Below, piece by piece: positions 1-10,917 of a stretch of 64,000 nucleotides of DNA. Source of the stretch: Neoconidiobolus thromboides FSU 785 (lineage: Eukaryota > Entomophthoromycota > Entomophthoromycetes > Entomophthorales > Neoconidiobolaceae); assembly GCA_025603075.1 (NCBI GenBank), contig MU626341.1:25153-89152 (forward strand), in the 5' to 3' direction. The stretch's first letter is position 1; each line of letters opens with the position of its first letter. A program made the position numbers and the translations under genes. Below the pieces are notes generated by a model. The model saw only the letters and a list, made by a program, of their open reading frames with translations, ran no database searches and had not been told where the DNA came from.

Positions 1-803
1 AATTAAAATTTATCAGTTTTTGTACCAATCTGAACTTCATTTATTGATTAAAATTCAATTTATTGAAATTTGGATTGATACTTTTATTGCCAAATAAGTT
101 TAATAGAATTTTACCAGACTCCAATTTATTGAGTATACTAAAAAGTATCCTTCCGTTAGGTAATACAAATTCTTTTTAATAGTAGCCGATAGTTCTTATT
201 ATCTCAAAATTAATTAAAAGTGAGATAGTTTTAGAAGTCCATAATAACGCCATTCTATGGACAATTGTTAATCTTAGTCTTTTTAATATTAGAATTACTT
301 TGGTATTGATGATTGTATTCATCTAAATAAATGGAAAGTCAGAAATAAAAGACAAATTTCATCAAAAGCTTTTGTATCTATTTTGTTTAAAAGTAACTTG
401 ATTAAGTAACTTTAGAGTTTAAGAATGATGTTAACAGTGTTTATAGAATATCATAATAATACCTTTTAAAAATAAATTATTTGAAAAAAGATGCCAACCT
501 TTATTCTATTACCCTATTATGTAGTTAAGTTTGTCCAATTTTGTGCCAATGAAATTTAAAGATATTGACTATTATTATATTAAGTTAAAGGTAATACCGA
601 ATTTATGAAAGTAAATCAAGGATAACTACTAGCTATTTTGATCTATTAATATATTGAAGTAGAATTAAATCAAATAATTTATGATTAGAACTAAGATTAG
701 AAAATAGAATCCAAGATTTAGGAATGGCTCTAAGAATTTAAATAAACATAGGGAAGGTCTTAATTTGATTTTGTCTCAAACTTATAAAACTTCATATCTT
801 ATA

Positions 804-904
804 TGAAGTGTTTTGTTTAATTTTATCACTTTTTCTACCTTCTAAGCGCTATTTAAGTGGAGAAATTATTAGTAAAATTCTTAAACATAAAAATACATCT
901 CCCA
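804..904 (-). mobile_element. Short TIR element copy 1
   Basis: 101 bp copy in the orientation that starts TGAAGTGTTTT and ends ACATCTCCCA. It carries the core AGCGCTATTTAAGTGG. Flanks are TA on the left and TT on the right. Confidence 0.8.
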
Positions 905-1498
905 TTTTTCGGTTTCATTATTTTTTCAATTTTTAAGTATTATTGAATATAAAAAAAGGTTAATGAATTAAATAATAATATCATCCCCATATTTTATTTC
1001 ACTTTACGCTATCTCAACTTTACTTGTCTAAATCAACTTATACAAAACAATATAAAGCAATAAGTACAACTCGATTTATTTTAAAGCAGATATTCTCCAA
1101 TTAATGCATCTTCCACATATCACTTAATTAATCTTTACCTCTTTTCTAAGCCTCCTTTTTCACACTGTATCACAACTTATTTGTCTATTATTTCACTTTT
1201 ATCATTATTTTTAATTTATTAGTATAATACTTGGTAGTTACTTTTTCAATGTAAAAAAATAAAGCTTGTTCTTAGATTCAAAACTTTTTTTAGTACTTAT
1301 GCATTATACGACTGTTTAAGTTTAATTACCAATATGTAACTGTTTATTTAAGAATAAATTTTTAGTCACAAATTTTCAAAGAGTAAGGACTAGGTCATGA
1401 AAAAACCAATTAAATAAATAGAAGTTAAAGTTTTTTCATAAACAAACATATTTGAATTTAAAAACTGTAACTAATAAATTCAACTCAGAAAAAGTAAA

Positions 1499-1598
1499 TG
1501 AGGATGTATTTTTGTGTTTAAGAATTTTACTAACAAATTTTCCACTCAAATAGTGCTTAAAAAACGGAAAAATAATGAAATCAAAAAAAACAGCCCCA
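1499..1598 (+). mobile_element. Short TIR element copy 2
   Basis: 100 bp copy starting TGAGGATGTATTTTTGTG and ending CAGCCCCA. It has the core CCACTCAAATAGTGCTT. Both flanks are AA, so the 2-bp target duplication here is not TA. Confidence 0.85.
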
Positions 1599-2090
1599 AA
1601 TCATAAAATTCAAAACTAGTCACACTTTTTTAGTGGGTCCAAAATTAATTAAGGGGTTTATTAAAATAAAAAGATGTCTATAAAAAATTTTGTTTTTTAT
1701 TTTAAAATATTAATTAAATACTTTTAAATATTTAACTATATTTAAAATAAATTAAAATTAACATAAAATTTAAAAATAAATTAATTTTAGTTAAAGAATT
1801 TAATAATATTATATGGCTGACTTATTCTTTAAACTAAAAATAAAATGGAGTAATAATGCAATGTACTAAGAATCCTAAATGCTATAATAAACTTAATAAA
1901 CTTTTTGAAAAATATGGAAGGATACAAAAAAGGTAACATAAACCATAACTAATAATTTATTAAACATAATATTTGATTATAATAAATTTTTCATTATAAT
2001 AAAATTTTTATTATACGTTTAAAAAAATTAAAATTAAACCTAAAATATACAAATACACGATACAAAAGTCACAACTAGTTACGTAAAACT

Positions 2091-3446
2091 CTATGATAAT
2101 GGGGAATAAGAGTTGAGATTATTAGTTTGAAACAATTCTTGGAAGTGTTCCTCTGAATTGAAGTCAATCTGGGCTATTTCTTCAGTATTATCTCCTTCTT
2201 TTTTCATTGAAAATTTCATAAGATCTTCTGGAAGTTTGGCCATATTCCTTAGATTAATATCTTTAGATGTCAAAGCTACCATATCTTCCATAAGTAAATT
2301 TAATGGCCCATATAATGTATGTTTAAAAAATCGAGTGGCTTGCATATTTTCAGTAAAATCATTACATGGTGCCCACATCAATTGACCTTGTACATTGGCT
2401 TCCATAAAAAAAGAGGGTACTTGGTTAGTATCAAAGATTGCATTTGCTTGATTATAACCATCATCAATTGGCTTAATTGTAATCGATACAATTGCTGAAA
2501 ATGGAATTTCCATCTTAAACTTCATACCACCATCTGCGATGTGCCAAGTTAATACACGTTGTGATAAGTTATAGATACATTGTAAATCCCCTTTTTGTAC
2601 TGTACGACGACGCCAGCTTCCAATGCTCAAGACATCACATCGAATTTCACCCATTATACTATTAGGATCATTTTGTTTGTTAACTGAGCCTAAAAATGGT
2701 GAAGAGATACTTCCAAGGCTTAATGATCTAGGTTGAATAGTAGCTTTACCATTAAAAGTAGCAGGGTAAGAAAGATTAGGATTATCTAAAGCTTGAGAAG
2801 CAGTGACAAAAGGATCAATATGATTATTGTTCATTATACTGAATCCATTGTTATAATGGACATTGAAAGGAGAAGAATGATAGCTCATATTATTTAAGTA
2901 ATTATTGTTATACATTTGATGTTTCATAGCCTCTTCTTGAAGCATATAGTTACGCTTTTGCATCAATTTTACCTTAGCACGTCGGTTTTGGAACCAGATC
3001 TGAACTGAGCGTTCACTCATATTGACTTTTTCAGCTAAGATTTCTCTAGCTCTACTATTTGGTGAACTATTATGAGAAAAAGCTTCTTCGAGAATAGATA
3101 ATTGATCTGCATTAGCTCGAGTTCTTTTTCTTTGATTTGAAGAAGATGAGTCAAGTTTTTCTCTTTGTATTGGAGAGCTGGCTGCTTTATCTTTCATTTC
3201 ACTGGATCGAGAAATCCCACAAGATTTATTGGAGCCAAATACATGGTCTAAGCTACTTGCTTTCATATCAAGATCTATCATTGGCGATTTTGTAAAGTTT
3301 ATAGAGTTTACTAAGTCATTTGAGGGGTAAGACATGATGTTAGAAGTGGAGCGAGCTAACGTAGACAGGTTATAAGAGTAATGATGGTTTGGATTTTCGG
3401 GACCAAAATTAACAGTTGGGAAATGTAAGTTTAAATTATTTTCCAT
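2091..3446 (-). CDS. Homeodomain transcription factor (Phx1/Htf1-like)
   Basis: Single-exon frame of 451 residues. A homeodomain lies at about residues 104-163; its recognition helix contains VQIWFQNRRAKVK, the classical DNA-contacting helix 3. The N-terminal hundred residues are Ser/Asn-rich and look disordered. Residues ~272-390 form a second conserved block that begins with IGSWRRR and includes KMEIPFSAI. A similar C-terminal domain follows the homeodomain in fungal Phx1/Htf1-type regulators, which control stress survival or conidiation; that is family knowledge recalled, not searched. The ATG at 3446 is the first in frame, and the protein starts directly into the variable region. No intron is needed. 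The 4.9 kb upstream region carries no other gene, which is common for regulatory genes. The DNA-binding assignment is firm; the target pathway is unknown. Confidence 0.9.
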   Translation of the reverse strand: MENNLNLHFPTVNFGPENPNHHYSYNLSTLARSTSNIMSYPSNDLVNSINFTKSPMIDLDMKASSLDHVFGSNKSCGISRSSEMKDKAASSPIQREKLDSSSSNQRKRTRANADQLSILEEAFSHNSSPNSRAREILAEKVNMSERSVQIWFQNRRAKVKLMQKRNYMLQEEAMKHQMYNNNYLNNMSYHSSPFNVHYNNGFSIMNNNHIDPFVTASQALDNPNLSYPATFNGKATIQPRSLSLGSISSPFLGSVNKQNDPNSIMGEIRCDVLSIGSWRRRTVQKGDLQCIYNLSQRVLTWHIADGGMKFKMEIPFSAIVSITIKPIDDGYNQANAIFDTNQVPSFFMEANVQGQLMWAPCNDFTENMQATRFFKHTLYGPLNLLMEDMVALTSKDINLRNMAKLPEDLMKFSMKKEGDNTEEIAQIDFNSEEHFQELFQTNNLNSYSPLS

Positions 3447-4878
3447 AAGGACTTGGAAGTAAAATTAGGTAATATATAATTAAAAAAGAAAAGTTTAATA
3501 AACTTTGAATAGTGGTAAGTGAGAATAAAATGGTAGAAAGAGAAGAACGATGAATTTTTATAGGAGTTGCTAACTCCAATTCTTGCGTTAAAAAGTGGAA
3601 TTAGTGGTGAAATTTTTCCCCCTTTGCTTACCAGATTGGTGGCTAAAACAGGAATAGATTCTTGAATATTAAGCCCTCGAATTATGCTATGAAGTTACTT
3701 GAGTTAAATTTGGTGAATACTTAGGCCAGACTTGAGCTTGCTCTAGAAAAGTGGAAATAAATGACATAATCCTAATTCTTTCATTGTCATTGAGATAAGT
3801 TAAAGCTCAAATTGAATACAATATTCTTATACTTTCATTGGTTTATCTTAAGAAAATTAATAATTAATTTAGTTGAATTTTAGTTGGAAATTATGCTTTA
3901 AGATACTTTATTTAGAATTTATTAGTGTTTATAGATTCAGCGGGGTTATTCATTTTTTCAAACTAACCGCGAATTGGGTAGAAATATTGATATTTAACAT
4001 TTGTTAATATTCTAGACAAATTTAAGTTTAGAGCTATATAAAATATGAATAAAACAGAAAAGAAGTTTAATAATAACTTGTATAGAATATATTGTACTGA
4101 AAACTACTACAAAACGCTACTAAAATCTGAAGCAAAAGTTGAGCATAATATCTCATTACTTTAACAATCTTTATTTAAGATCAAATCAAATGTTGATGAC
4201 AATTGCATAAACGTTAGTTTTAAAACATTAATTTATTATGTATTCATTCTTTTATAAACAATTTAACCTCTCTTTACTCCGAGATTAATATGAAACAATT
4301 CCTTTTTATAAGTACCAATTTTAAATTTAAACTAAACTACCATTTTAATGTTGTATAACAAAATGATAATTTTGCTTTAATATTATATTAATAATACACT
4401 TAATTCAGAGCATTTATAATAGCAAATACTATACAATCAATATAATAAGATAGAAATGAATTTTTAAAATAGTTAAATTGGTATTATTTTTTTACAGTTA
4501 CTTTTAAAACCTGGTCTGTGGATGATTTAATTATTAATTATTTAGATTAATATACAGCTGGACCCTTTTTTTATTTAAAAAAATATAATAACTAGACAAA
4601 ACATAGGATACTATGTCTTGTAACTGAGAATTGTTTAAAAAATTGTTTACCGCAAAACTTGATCTTGTTATTTTTTTAAATCTATCAATATTTTTGCCTT
4701 AATTTTTACAAACAGTAAAATGATACATATTCGAGGTACATTTTGTTAAAAGTTAAAAGATCAAGCAACTATCTATTTATACCAAGTGTTCTAAAATCAT
4801 TGATTAAATTATTTACTAAAATTAAACAACTAATTGTTAAATAATAGGCTTATTTAACTCAATTGTTATAATTCATAA

Positions 4879-4929
4879 TTTGCAAATAGTGACAACCAAT
4901 TAAATGTTTAAATTCATACTATTTGCAAA
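4879..4929. repeat. Inverted repeat / hairpin
   Basis: The 12-base arm TTTGCAAATAGT at 4879-4890 has its exact reverse complement ACTATTTGCAAA at 4918-4929, with a 27-base spacer. A second, unrelated hairpin follows 16 bases later. Confidence 0.7.
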
Positions 4930-4945
4930 CTCAATTGGAGTAGTT

Positions 4946-4969
4946 AGTTTCTATTTTCAAATAGAAACT
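4946..4969. repeat. Near-perfect palindrome
   Basis: AGTTTCTATTT and AAATAGAAACT are perfect 11-base arms around a 2-base centre. It could extrude as a cruciform. No role is evident. Confidence 0.7.
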
Positions 4970-5060
4970 TATACCAATTAGGAAGTTAAATGTACCTGCT
5001 ATTTCGCACTTATATTTTCATTTGTTATCAATTGGTTTATTTTATTAGTGTTTGATAAGT

Positions 5061-5154
5061 TAGAGATGTATTTTTCAAAAAAATTACTAATAGCCTTTCC
5101 ACTCAAATAACGGTCAAAAATAGAAGAAATGATGAAATCAAAAAAACACCCTCA
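5061..5154 (+). mobile_element. Short TIR element copy 3 (degenerate)
   Basis: 94 bp. It starts TAGAGATGTATTTTT and ends AACACCCTCA. The core is diverged (CCACTCAAATAACGG). This is an old copy. Confidence 0.65.
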
Positions 5155-5902
5155 ATGAGTAAGATAAAATTGTAATAACATAATAATATATAATGGTATG
5201 TGTATTAAAACTAAAGTAGAAGATGGCTTGAAATTATTAAAAGTAATTCTGGATGTTTTCTAAATTTACTAGGATTTTACATAATTTATTTTTTTATGAA
5301 AAGATAAAAATAAATTTTACATGTGTCAGAGTATGTTAATTCAACTTTAAATTAGACAATTTTGAACTAACTTTAAATTTCTCATATTTAATTTTACACT
5401 TTTAATGTCTAGAAAACTTATACTTGATTTTTTTGCAAAAAACCAAAGTTAATTATGGCCAAGTCTAACAAGTAATGGTTTTTTTTAATTTTAAGTTGCC
5501 TAGAAAATGAACAGAACACCAAAATGAAAAAAGAGTTCACATCTGAATTTTGCTTTTAAACAGTTTCACCTATTTAGTCGGGTTTTTATCAGGGTTGGTT
5601 CCTCTCTTAGTTCTTTTTTACAACGAATCCACTACTAATTACTTAACTTATTTTATATTTTAAAAAAAATCAGCATCTTGTTTATTTTGAAGATTATGAA
5701 AGATAAGTTTGGTTACAAATACTTAAGCCATCATTATTGTTTGATTTTTTTCAATTGGTTTTTTATACAAAGGATTTGTAATAGCAAATTATTACTCCTT
5801 TTTAGTATCAACTACATATTAAGGTTTCTTTTATATAACTAATAATCAAACAGATCAAGTATAGTATGTATGTTAATCTTTAATTGTTTTATATTTTACA
5901 TA

Positions 5903-5977
5903 TGGAGGATGTCTTTTTTGATTTTATTATTTTATTATTTTACATATGTTTTTAATAAATTTCTTAAGACACCCCCA
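5903..5977 (-). mobile_element. Short TIR element copy 4 (core deleted)
   Basis: 75 bp. Both ends are present (TGGAGGATGTC and GACACCCCCA) with TA on each side, but the central palindrome is missing. Confidence 0.55.
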
Positions 5978-6061
5978 TATCTACTTTTTATATTAAAACT
6001 TTTTATGTTAATGGAATCTAATGAGTATGCTAATCAATAACTTTTAATTTAAAATATGGTT

Positions 6062-6160
6062 CGGGGATGTTTCTTTGACTTCATCACTTTTCCATTTTTT
6101 AGGTCCTGTTTGGGTGGAAAAACTATCACTAAAATTCTTAAACATAAAAATACATCTCTA
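6062..6160 (-). mobile_element. Short TIR element copy 5
   Basis: 99 bp copy with ends CGGGGATGT and ACATCTCTA. Both flanks are TT, another non-TA 2-bp duplication. The core is AGGTCCTGTTTGGGTGG. Confidence 0.7.
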
Positions 6161-6745
6161 TTCGTTAAAGTTTTATACTTAAAAATTTTAACCTATTTAT
6201 TTTGTTTAAATAAAGTTAGATGATTTTACATTTTACATTTTACAGCCCGTTATATGTTAATGATTACATTGTCATTTTTACTATCCTATTTAACTTTAAT
6301 GGACAAGATTCTTAATATAATACATAGTCATAATTTATATACTTAGATCTTGAATTTATTTTTAAATAAAAATTGTGATCTTCTAAATTGTGGTTAAAAA
6401 CTTGAAGTTATTTTATCAATGGATGTAAAATGAGATAAAACTATGTAATTAGGGGATATAACTTAAAAGTAAAAGAGTTTAAGGGGTGAGGTGGAAAGGC
6501 AGGAAGTAGTATAATTAAGCAATCAGTAGGAGGTACTGAAGTTCAAGAGTACTCACTTTAGATCTGAAGAGAACAGATTTAGCTGCTTTAAGCTCGTGTT
6601 TGTAAACTTATACAAATAGTAAATAAGGTAATGATAGCTTTGGCCGAGCAGAAGTAAAGTCAACTGATAACTCTGAATAGCAAAAATCAATGGCCAAAGT
6701 TTCAGTAGCCAGAACGAACGCCAAGGAAAAGGGCATGAAGACCTT

Positions 6746-7213
6746 TGTGAAATATTGCCTTGTCAGCTCCACGATTGATTATAGCATAATAATCACTTAA
6801 GCTGTTATGTTCTCGAGTTCAGAGACAATTGATCCCATGCTCTTATTTTGATTTGCTAAGAGAATTTCTGCCATATGACTCCGAAGGATATTATCTCCCC
6901 CCCGTTTTAATATCCATACTTATTGGAGTATAAAAGAGACTCTAGAACATAGTTACTCTAGGCCTTTTAACTGAATTATTCCCTGATATCTCCTATACTT
7001 AATAAAGCTACTAAGTTTACTTAATAGTATTTTACGTAGATTTTACATTAGTATATCTATTCTATTTGTCTTACATAGTCCGTAGCATATTACGTGCTAT
7101 TCTTCATAATTCAAGTCTATCTTAGTCACATAAACTAAGACCTTTCGACTTATAGTGTAGTCAACCCAGCAATAGCTGTTCTTGACTCCAAACCCTGAGT
7201 ACCAGATTTCACA
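6746..7213 (+). mobile_element. Solo LTR of a retrotransposon
   Basis: 468 bp bounded by the short inverted ends TGTGAAAT and ATTTCACA and flanked on both sides by the 4-bp direct repeat CCTT (6742-6745 and 7214-7217). A second copy, inverted and equally bounded, lies at 51101-51563. Inside are a TATA-like TATAAAAGAGACTC near 6930 and AATAAAG near 7001, as expected of an LTR promoter and poly(A) signal. No gag/pol frame or partner LTR is adjacent, so this is a solo LTR left by recombination. The parent family (Ty1 or Ty3 type) cannot be told from the LTR alone. Confidence 0.85.
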
Positions 7214-7298
7214 CCTTAAAGGATTTAGTGAGTTGAATAGAACAAGGTTTGAGGTAGTTAGATACAAATCTGATTTAATTCAATAAACGAAAACTATA

Positions 7299-7399
7299 TG
7301 GGGATGTACTTTTTTGTTTAAGGATTTTACTAACAATCTTTTCACTCAAATAGCGTTTAAGAGATGGAGAAAATAATGAAACTAAAAAAGCCATCCTCA
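7299..7399 (+). mobile_element. Short TIR element copy 6
   Basis: 101 bp, TGGGGATGTACTTTTTTG to CCATCCTCA, with TA on both sides. It lies 86 bp downstream of the solo LTR. Confidence 0.85.
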
Positions 7400-8320
7400 T
7401 ATATTAGAATTGAATTTTCGAATTTACTAATCTAAGATATTTAATTCAATACTATATTAAACACATTTTGAAGTTCTTCGCTTATTCAATATATCAGAAG
7501 TTTTTCTTTCATATTTTGACACCATTAACTTGAATCAAATTATTATTCACATACAATACATACCATCTTGCTTCAACCTCAATTACCTTACTTTGAATTT
7601 ATCTTGAATCAAATAATTTCCCGTCATAATAACACTATATAGAGTTTATTAGGCTTAAAGCTTATTAACTTTTATAATTAATCCTGTTAAAAATGATTTT
7701 AATGCGAAGAAAAAGTTCAACTATTGTGGTCATAGCTTTAATTAAATTATCATATATTTTACTTTCCAAATTAATAATTAAAATTTAATACTTTGAATCA
7801 TGTTTTTTCCCATACTTTAAGATTTTATGTCTGAGTTGTCTAAGGTTGTATGCATGGCGTTAAATCGTAATTATTTTCTCATAATACATTTTAAATTTGG
7901 CTATGCTAATATTTTATTTAAAACTACTGCTCGTTCTGTTATGGACTATATATTTGAAATAATAATTGTATTTTTTTAACTCAAATGTAAATATTCCTTT
8001 CAGGCTGAATTTTTTAACGATTTGGTTCCAACAATCCTATTGGTGAATTACAAGTATTGAAAGCTATTTTCAGTTCTTCAATTCTTCTATGTTTAATATC
8101 AAGTTCTATTGCTATTTATGTCAATTAATTTATTATTTAGTCTTTTTGCTCTGATTGTTTGCAATTTTAGGACAGTAAAATTGAGTGGTTTCCTATTTTG
8201 TATTGGCTAATAACATTATTACAAAATGTGCTATATAAAATTAATATAATTCTTGTATTAATAATAAGGAATTAATTATAAATTTTTTGAAATTACTAAA
8301 TGGGTGAAATAACTTTGTAA

Positions 8321-8328
8321 TATATAAA
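8321..8328 (+). promoter_or_regulatory. TATA box of receptor gene 1
   Basis: TATATAAA lies about 45 bp upstream of the ATG at 8369. The other two receptor genes have a TATA motif at a similar distance. Confidence 0.5.
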
Positions 8329-8368
8329 GAAGCGAAGTGAAATTTATTTTTGTTTTTTAATTTAAAAA

Positions 8369-9337
8369 ATGACTGGAGAACAATATATGGCAGGGGTAAA
8401 ACCCTTATCTCCTAATGAGATACCTGGATGGACTGCTCCAGTTTTATTTACTTTACTCATAATTGAATTGTTTGCTATAGCACTAAACGTTATTACTTTT
8501 TTCTTGATAAGAAAGCAAGGCTTTAAAACGGTAGACATGTGGATAGCGGCTATTCTTACAGTTGGAGATACTATTTATTTGATATATAAAATTGTACAAT
8601 CTGCTTTAGTTACAACTTACGACATTCAAACGATATTAATGGGAAGTGACGCTTATATGCAATTTGATGGGGCATTTGAGACTTTTATATTGTTGACTTC
8701 AATTAACTGTATGGGGGTTTTAGCTGCAATAAGGTTCTGGGGACTATACTTGAAAAAGCCTATTGTATCAAAATATTGGATACTGGCTTTTACTGTCGAA
8801 GAGATACTTATTTTGGTTGGTCTGATAGTTGCAGCCATATATAAAGAATTTGTTTTAGCTCCTGGGCAGCTTTATAATTGTATATATACTATCTCTACAT
8901 CTGGAATCACGAAATTTGTTATAACTTTACAAATTTTATATTTTCTATTAAACTGGGCTATTATAAATATTAGCTACCCACTTTTATGTAAAGGGTATTT
9001 AGAGCAACTTAGATATTATGATGTAGAGCAGGCTGCCAATCTTTATTCAATGAAACGATTCAGTAATGGGAAAAAAACGAGATTAATCGCAAAGACTGTG
9101 ATTCTTCTACTTTTATATAATTTTTGCATGGTGCCTAGTATAGTTGTTTTTTTCAAAGAGCAAATAACTGGGAATTTCAGAAGTTATAGTGAAGATTTTG
9201 TCTTCTCTTGTCCCTTATTTTTAGTGGCTCTTGTAAACCCATTAACTCTTTTGGTTCTTCACGACAATACTACCAAAATTTTCAAAGCTTCATTTGCTTC
9301 ATTCATTAACTCAATTAAATCTTACATATCAAAATAA
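8369..9337 (+). CDS. Rhodopsin-like (family A) GPCR-like receptor 1
   Basis: Intronless, 322 residues, with seven hydrophobic segments at roughly 24-48, 56-80, 100-124, 135-158, 185-207, 238-262 and 277-298. Family A landmarks are visible: Asn40 in helix 1, Asp67 in helix 2 (TVGD), a Pro in helix 6 (NFCMVP) and Asn290-Pro291 in helix 7 (VNPLTLLVLHD). The helix 3 DRY motif is replaced by IRFWGLYLKK, which is conserved as R[FY]W.LYLK in the two paralogs at 13050 and 16347, so it is a family trait. The protein would sit in the plasma membrane with an extracellular N-terminus. Ligand and G-protein coupling are unknown. The start is supported by the shared pattern M....YM at the N-terminus of all three proteins and by the TATA box upstream. 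The C-tail after helix 7 is short. Confidence 0.82.
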   Translation: MTGEQYMAGVKPLSPNEIPGWTAPVLFTLLIIELFAIALNVITFFLIRKQGFKTVDMWIAAILTVGDTIYLIYKIVQSALVTTYDIQTILMGSDAYMQFDGAFETFILLTSINCMGVLAAIRFWGLYLKKPIVSKYWILAFTVEEILILVGLIVAAIYKEFVLAPGQLYNCIYTISTSGITKFVITLQILYFLLNWAIINISYPLLCKGYLEQLRYYDVEQAANLYSMKRFSNGKKTRLIAKTVILLLLYNFCMVPSIVVFFKEQITGNFRSYSEDFVFSCPLFLVALVNPLTLLVLHDNTTKIFKASFASFINSIKSYISK

Positions 9338-10917
9338 ATCAATATTTCAATCACCATATACTTTAATATATCCTTACTATTAAACTTATTTGAATATCTT
9401 TAACTTTTATTTTTCTTGGAATATTAACATTAATGTTTATCCCGTATATAACCAAATGTTCCAGTTATTTGTTACTACCAAATAACTTCTTTTTAGAAAA
9501 TAAATCAATTATGCTATTACTTTTAAAAACCGGTCATACAAATAGAATATAATCATCTAAAACAATAACATGTAAATGTATTTATTTCCTATTTAGGTAG
9601 TTTCATAAAGATGTCTTTATGAATATCATATTTGAATATTTATAACTAAAATTCAACTTTCATAAAGCAATTGAATCAAATATACATACTTAATGCTGCC
9701 TAATTGTTATAAGCTATGAATTGTAACTATTTATATCATTTCGATTTTATAATTTGCTATCTTACGCAAATTATAAAAAAAATTATATTTTATTATAAAA
9801 GGGAAATATATTCAAAAACTGTTCCTTATTGAATTCTTTAACTCATCTTTCTATATTAAGAAGTGAATGATCAATTATATTACCTAATTAAAATAACATT
9901 ACCATGGAAAAAGTTTGAAAAATACAACTCTCAAATATGTTAATGTAGCATCAAAGTGAAGCTAGTAAAAGCTCATATTATTTACTCAAAAACGGGGGGT
10001 ATGACAAGTACTAATATCAAATATAATAGTTTTAGGCTACATTTGATATCTTATAAGATTTTATTATTATAATTTTATAAATCACCTTTTCACATACATA
10101 AACTTATTTTTAAGTCCCTTAGTTTATCAAGATTTTTAACTTATTTTAGCCAATAAATTTCTAACTAATTTGAATAATATATTATTTAAGTAGCAATATT
10201 AGTAACCAATAACCTAAACTAATAGATTAGAAGTTCTATCCAAAATGTAACATTGAACAAAAAGGCCTATTTGTTAGTTATTAATTGGTAGTATTTTAAG
10301 ATCGTCACTACATTATTATAGTTTACACATATTATTACTTAATATAATAACAACAACTTTTATAATAAATTTTTAACATTTGATTTATCAATTGTCAATG
10401 TTATATTTTCTGGTAAGTAACTTAAAACATCCTTTTGAAATAAAGTAATTTTATTCATATAAATTAATATCAATGTTGAATTTTTATTGATAAAAACATT
10501 AATAAAAATAGTTTTGATGACTATAATTATGTTTCATAAGTCGCTTTACTATCAGCTTTTAATGTTTGTTTAAAAAACTATGAATTTAATGATAGTTTAA
10601 TAATGTTAAATTTTAAATTTTAATTTTTAAGCTTCTTTTTTATATTTAGTACATTTTATGAATAATGTATTATCAAAAAAGCTAGTTCAACCCTTATTCA
10701 ATTAAAAATCATATTTTTAATTATTAAGTTGAATTGCTTAATAACTATAATATATTAAGCTACTTAATTAAGTTGAAATAAAAAACTCGTAATACGAATA
10801 ATCTCAAATACTAAAATATGTTCACAAACTAAACAAATACTTGGTATAGTTATTAGATATTACTATAAGATTAATACAAAATTAAAATTAAACTTTGTTA
10901 TATTTAAATAAAATAGA
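9338..10917. other. Intergenic
   Basis: 1.6 kb of AT-rich sequence between the first receptor and the convergent Zn2Cys6 gene. I see no gene, repeat copy or clear structure. Confidence 0.6.

Larger units (their letters stand above)
1..2090. other. Intergenic, gene-poor
   Basis: AT-rich sequence with frequent stops on both strands. It holds two copies of the short inverted-repeat element (804-904 and 1499-1598). I see no gene, RNA or other structure in the rest. Confidence 0.6.
3447..8368. other. Long intergenic region with repeats
   Basis: 4.9 kb between the homeodomain gene and the first receptor. It contains two perfect short hairpins (4879-4929 and 4946-4969), short-element copies at 5061, 5903, 6062 and 7299, and a solo LTR at 6746-7213. 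The LTR's immediate flanks (about 6480-6745 and 7214-7260) are less AT-rich than their surroundings and unidentified. I found no convincing coding frame. Confidence 0.6.

Noticed and set aside
2158-2385. Plus-strand 75-residue frame
   Set aside because: Antisense shadow of the homeodomain gene's C-terminal domain; no family match.
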